Shown here: piece by piece, positions 7,791 to 9,946 of the stretch
Layout of the letters: every line of letters starts with the position of its first letter
How positions within the stretch are numbered: position 1 is the first letter of the stretch
From: Pseudofrankia asymbiotica
GTDB taxonomy: Bacteria > Actinomycetota > Actinomycetes > Frankiales > Frankiaceae
NCBI RefSeq assembly: GCF_001983105.1
Contig: NZ_MOMC01000076.1
Span: forward strand, 41,010 to 50,955
DNA length: 9,946 nt
Direction of reading: 5' to 3'
Position numbers and translations under genes: made by a program
Notes under the pieces: model-generated
What the model saw: only the letters and a program-made list of their open reading frames with translations
Told to the model about the DNA's origin: nothing
Database searches by the model: none

Positions 7791-8990
7791 ATGGTCGAGT
7801 TCAACCCGTACGACCTCGCGACCTATCGTGACCCGTACCCGGTCTACCGCGCGTTACGGGACGAGGCGCCCGTTCATCACAATGCCGAGCTGGGCTTCTG
7901 GGCGTTGTCGCGGCACACCGACGTCCTGGCGGCGCACAACGACTGGCAGACCTATTCGAGCACCGGTGGCGTCACGATCGAGGGCCGCGAGGCCGGCGCG
8001 CCAATGATCATCTTGAGGGACCCGCCGGAACACCGCTGGCATCGCAAGATTGTCAGCAAGGTGTTCTCGCCCCGCCGGATGCTGGCCCTCGAGCCGTACA
8101 TCCGCCGCCGCGCCGGCGAGCTGCTCGACCGATTCCTCGACGCCCACGAGTTCGACGCCGTCCGCGACTTCTCCGTCCAGCTGCCACTGGACGTGATCAG
8201 TGAGCTGCTCGGAATCCCCGAGGAGTACCGGCAGACCATCAACGAGTGCAGCGACCGCATGCTCGCCCGTGGGGACGGCGTCGACGACGAGGCGGAGTTC
8301 GTGGCCGCCAACGTGGAGATCCTGAACATCTACCTCTCGCTGGCGGCCGAACGGCGCCGGAACCCCACCGACGACCCGATCAGCCTGCTGATCAGCACCG
8401 AGGTGGATGACGACGAGGACGGCTCGACCAGGACGCTGCCGGACGAGGAGATCGCGTTCCGGTTCCTCGAGCTGGGCACCGCCGGCCACGAGACCGTCGC
8501 CAAGGCCATCCCGAACGGCCTGATGGCCCTCACCCGCTTCCCCGACCAGCGCCGGCTGCTGCTGTCCGACCCCGCCCTCTACGACCGCGCCGCCGGCGAG
8601 ACCCTGCGCTTCGACGCCCCCTCCCAGCTGCAGGGCCGGACCGCCACCCGCGACGTCGAGCTGCACGGCGTCACGATCCCCGCCGGCCAGCGGGTCATGC
8701 TGATCACCGGTTCCGCCCTGCGCGACGAACGGGTCTACGAGAACCCCGACGCGTTCGACCTGAACCGCCACGACGAGCCGTCGACGGTGTTCTTCGGCTT
8801 CGGCATCCACCGCTGCCTCGGCGCCCACCTCGCCCGCCTGGAAATCAAGATCGCGCTGGAGGAGGTCCTGAAGCGTTTCCCCGACTTCGTGGCTGATCCG
8901 AACCGGGCCGTCATGAAGGTCTCGTCGAACGTCCGCGGCGCCGCCAACCTGCCCTTCGTGACAGCGGGCGCCGCCGTCTCGCAGGTGTAG
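7791..8990 (+). CDS. Cytochrome P450 monooxygenase
   Basis: This is a soluble bacterial class I-type cytochrome P450, a heme-thiolate monooxygenase that needs electrons from a ferredoxin and its reductase; neither is encoded in the window. The product is 399 residues, normal for the group, with no signal peptide or membrane anchor. Visible motifs are the C-helix region DPPEHRWHRKIVSKVFSPRR, the I-helix oxygen-activation motif A231-G-H-E234-T235, the K-helix E270-T-L-R273, and the heme loop F334-F-G-F-G-I-H-R-C342-L-G with axial ligand Cys342. All key residues are present, so the enzyme should be active. The substrate cannot be told from sequence reading, and the neighbours are not an obvious biosynthetic cluster. 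It lies downstream of a terminator, so it probably has its own promoter. An 18-bp repeat array lies immediately before its ribosome binding site. Confidence 0.96.
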   Translation: MVEFNPYDLATYRDPYPVYRALRDEAPVHHNAELGFWALSRHTDVLAAHNDWQTYSSTGGVTIEGREAGAPMIILRDPPEHRWHRKIVSKVFSPRRMLALEPYIRRRAGELLDRFLDAHEFDAVRDFSVQLPLDVISELLGIPEEYRQTINECSDRMLARGDGVDDEAEFVAANVEILNIYLSLAAERRRNPTDDPISLLISTEVDDDEDGSTRTLPDEEIAFRFLELGTAGHETVAKAIPNGLMALTRFPDQRRLLLSDPALYDRAAGETLRFDAPSQLQGRTATRDVELHGVTIPAGQRVMLITGSALRDERVYENPDAFDLNRHDEPSTVFFGFGIHRCLGAHLARLEIKIALEEVLKRFPDFVADPNRAVMKVSSNVRGAANLPFVTAGAAVSQV

Positions 8991-9066
8991 CACCCAGGCC
9001 GCCGCGGCATCGACGACGCTCGCCGGGCCGTCACGCCGTCCCGGGCTGGCGCCCACCGGCGGAGCC

Positions 9067-9142
9067 GGCCCGGATCGGCGGTGTTGGCCCGGATCGGCGG
9101 TGTTGGCCCGGATCGGCGGTGTTGGCCCGGGCGGGCGTCGTT
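9067..9142. repeat. 19-bp tandem repeat array downstream of the P450
   Basis: GGCCCGGATCGGCGGTGTT is present in three perfect copies at 9067-9085, 9086-9104 and 9105-9123. A fourth copy at 9124-9142 matches 14 of 19 bases. It begins 76 bp after the P450 stop, in noncoding DNA. The copies do not form an evident self-complementary hairpin, so this is more likely a minisatellite or multi-site protein binding array than a CRISPR or terminator. There are no spacers between copies. Confidence 0.93.
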
Positions 9143-9231
9143 GGCGGCATTGGCCTCCGGGCGGTTCTCCCGTCACGGTGCTACGGGCGAAGACTCCAAC
9201 AACTGCCAGATATAGACGCCCGTTGTGCGAT

Positions 9232-9261
9232 ACCGTTCGCGTTCGTCGAGTGACGAACGGT
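9232..9261. other. Overlapping inverted repeats, possible alternative hairpins
   Basis: CGTTCGTC (9240-9247) pairs with GACGAACG (9252-9259) around a GAGT loop. ACCGTTCG (9232-9239) can instead pair with CGAACGGT (9254-9261). The two pairings share the right arm and exclude each other. The apex GTC-GAGT-GAC is the same as in the gltBD terminator hairpin. This could be a terminator for the P450 unit 250 nt upstream, an operator or an attenuator-like switch. The sequence does not decide. Confidence 0.5.
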
Positions 9262-9363
9262 GGCTTTCGTGTCGGGAATCTCCCCGGCTGAGAAGGCAAG
9301 TCCTGATCGTCAAAACGGCGCACCCGTGCTCGTTGGCGCATCGGACCATCGAGACCATCCGGA

Positions 9364-9377
9364 CCGGTCTAGACCGG
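9364..9377. promoter_or_regulatory. 14-bp palindrome resembling a DasR/GntR-family operator
   Basis: CCGGTCTAGACCGG is a perfect palindrome. Its core GGTCTAGACC equals the centre of the DasR-responsive element known from Streptomyces (TGGTCTAGACCA), with 10 of 12 bases matching. CTAG is rare in GC-rich actinobacteria, which makes a chance occurrence less likely. It lies 192 nt before the start of the secretion-domain gene. Binding by a GntR/HutC-type repressor is inferred, not shown. Confidence 0.45.
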
Positions 9378-9396
9378 ATTCCGGTTGGGTCGGCTC

Positions 9397-9428
9397 GGCC
9401 GATGGCCGATGGCCGATGGCCGATGGCC
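9397..9428. repeat. 7-bp tandem repeat, four and a half copies
   Basis: GGCCGAT is repeated four times at 9397-9424, followed by GGCC (9425-9428). Three units equal seven codons, so in the downstream gene's frame the repeat reads as a peptide period containing MADGRWP. Loss or gain of one unit would shift the frame of any upstream-initiated translation product. It is located about 140 bp before the ATG at 9570. Confidence 0.93.
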
Positions 9429-9555
9429 AGTGCGACGGTGCGCGGCTCGCTCGTGCCCGAGTCGCTCGACGCGAACTATCGGCCCGCGGTTCCGGCGTGG
9501 TTCCCGACCTGGTCATCGCGGTCACCGGCCAGGTCTCCGGACGATGCGCTCGGGT

Positions 9556-9562
9556 GGGAGGA
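9556..9562 (+). promoter_or_regulatory. Strong ribosome binding site choosing ATG 9570
   Basis: GGGAGGA at 9556-9562 is 7 nt before ATG 9570, an almost ideal Shine-Dalgarno match. The upstream in-frame ATGs at 9402 and 9423 lie in the 7-bp repeat and have no purine-rich site before them. Confidence 0.85.
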
Positions 9563-9569
9563 CGTCGGG

Positions 9570-9946
9570 ATGAGCAGCGAGTGGCAGGTAGTGGGTCTGG
9601 GGGCTGATCCGACTCCGGGTGATCCGGAGGCGGTGCGGGCGCTGGCCACCAAGCTGGATCTGCATGCGACGACCGCTGATGGGGGTACGACGCGGTTGCG
9701 GACGATCGCGGCCGATGGCGGCGGGGACCTGGCGATGCAGGGTGACTATTCCGCCGGCTACTCCGAGGCGTTGCGTGATCTGCCTGATCAGCTTGCGAAG
9801 CTGGCGAGGGCTTATCGCGGCGCGGGTGTGGCGCTGGCTGCGTATGCGACCACGCTGGCTGACGCGAAGATCCAGTCTGGTGCGGCGTTGCGCAATGGTC
9901 TCGATGCGCAGGTTCGGTATCAGGGTGCTCTGACGCAGGTCGAGGT
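9570..9946 (+). CDS. N-terminus of a type VII secretion signal-domain protein, probably a polymorphic toxin or large secreted protein (truncated by window end)
   Basis: Only the first 125 codons are present; the frame is open at the right edge. The visible part resembles the helical WXG100-like signal domain at the N-terminus of many actinobacterial type VII secretion substrates, including polymorphic toxins. It opens MSSEWQVVGLGADPTPGDP, then has a helix (about 19-47), a turn, and a long second helical region (about 60-120) rich in Ala, Leu and Gln. The turn that usually carries W-x-G has M56-Q57-G58 instead. No signal peptide or transmembrane segment is seen, as expected for this export route. 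The effector domain lies outside the window, so toxin identity is inference. Codon choice is looser than in gltB: Asp is GAT in 8 of 11 cases, with many GGT/GCT codons. This suggests recent acquisition or low expression. The repeat- and palindrome-rich upstream region may control it. Confidence 0.7.
   Translation, partial: MSSEWQVVGLGADPTPGDPEAVRALATKLDLHATTADGGTTRLRTIAADGGGDLAMQGDYSAGYSEALRDLPDQLAKLARAYRGAGVALAAYATTLADAKIQSGAALRNGLDAQVRYQGALTQVE

Larger units (their letters stand above)
8991..9569. other. Repeat-rich intergenic region before the secretion-domain gene
   Basis: This 579-bp gap holds a 19-bp tandem array (9067-9142), overlapping inverted repeats (9232-9261), four GACC motifs at 9-10 bp spacing (9344, 9353, 9362, 9372), a 14-bp palindrome (9364-9377) and a 7-bp array (9397-9428). 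No strong terminator is seen just after the P450. The frame of the downstream gene is open back to a TAG at 9213-9215, so part of the 3' section could be translated as an N-terminal extension. The chosen start at 9570 has much the better ribosome binding site. A frame running from GTG 9260 to 9607 has no ribosome binding site or recognisable content and is not called. Confidence 0.7.

Noticed and set aside
9067..9142. CRISPR array
   Set aside because: The repeats are directly adjacent with no unique spacers and are only 19 bp, so this is a simple tandem repeat.
7854..9341. A 495-codon open frame antisense to the P450
   Set aside because: It is a shadow of the P450 codon pattern, and its N-terminal part is a translation of the 19-bp repeats. 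No domain is recognised.
9260..9607. A 115-codon plus-strand frame from GTG 9260
   Set aside because: There is no ribosome binding site. It passes through the palindrome and 7-bp repeats and overlaps the start of the better supported gene at 9570.
1..9946. tRNA, rRNA, insertion sequence or phage attachment site
   Set aside because: No cloverleaf-type arms, rRNA-like sequence, transposase frame, or terminal inverted repeats with target duplications were seen on either strand.

Overview
The window is very GC-rich, with strong G/C preference at third codon positions, actinobacterial-type proteins and GTG/ATG starts with purine-rich ribosome binding sites. It looks like chromosome from a filamentous or soil actinomycete. 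A Frankia-like organism is my best guess, from general resemblance only. All recognised genes are on the + strand.

Layout: (1) 1-186 is a short leader with a 15-bp tandem duplication. It may hold the tail of an upstream gene, which cannot be decided from here. (2) 187-6226 is the gltB-gltD operon for NADPH-dependent glutamate synthase, complete and with all expected cofactor motifs. It is closed by a perfect 18-bp hairpin at 6297-6336. (3) 6227-6701 is a 475-bp gap with direct repeats, AT-rich patches and a composite hairpin. (4) 6702-7448 encodes an adenylate-kinase-family protein with two unusual features. It carries a ~57-residue Ala/Gly/Ser-rich insertion, and residues 33 and 36 (Asp and Arg in E. 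coli Adk) are exchanged to Arg and Asp. A 13-bp perfect hairpin terminator follows. (5) 7449-7790 is a gap with a promoter-like element and three perfect copies of an 18-bp repeat that run directly into the ribosome binding site of the next gene. (6) 7791-8990 encodes a complete soluble-type bacterial cytochrome P450. (7) 8991-9569 is a 579-bp gap unusually rich in short repeats: 19-bp x3, 7-bp x4, overlapping inverted repeats, and a 14-bp palindrome whose core matches the DasR (GntR/HutC family) operator core. (8) 9570-9946 is the N-terminal part of a gene running off the right edge. It resembles the helical type VII secretion signal domain that heads many actinobacterial polymorphic toxins or large secreted proteins.

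gltB and gltD work together in nitrogen assimilation: the large subunit makes ammonia from glutamine and transfers it to 2-oxoglutarate, and the small subunit supplies electrons from NADPH. The kinase-like gene, the P450 and the secretion-domain gene are separated by hairpins or long repeat-bearing gaps and look like independent transcription units. I see no clear multi-gene novel system. The items most worth a second look are the altered kinase, the repeat arrays next to the P450 start, and the repeat/operator region in front of the truncated secretion-domain gene.
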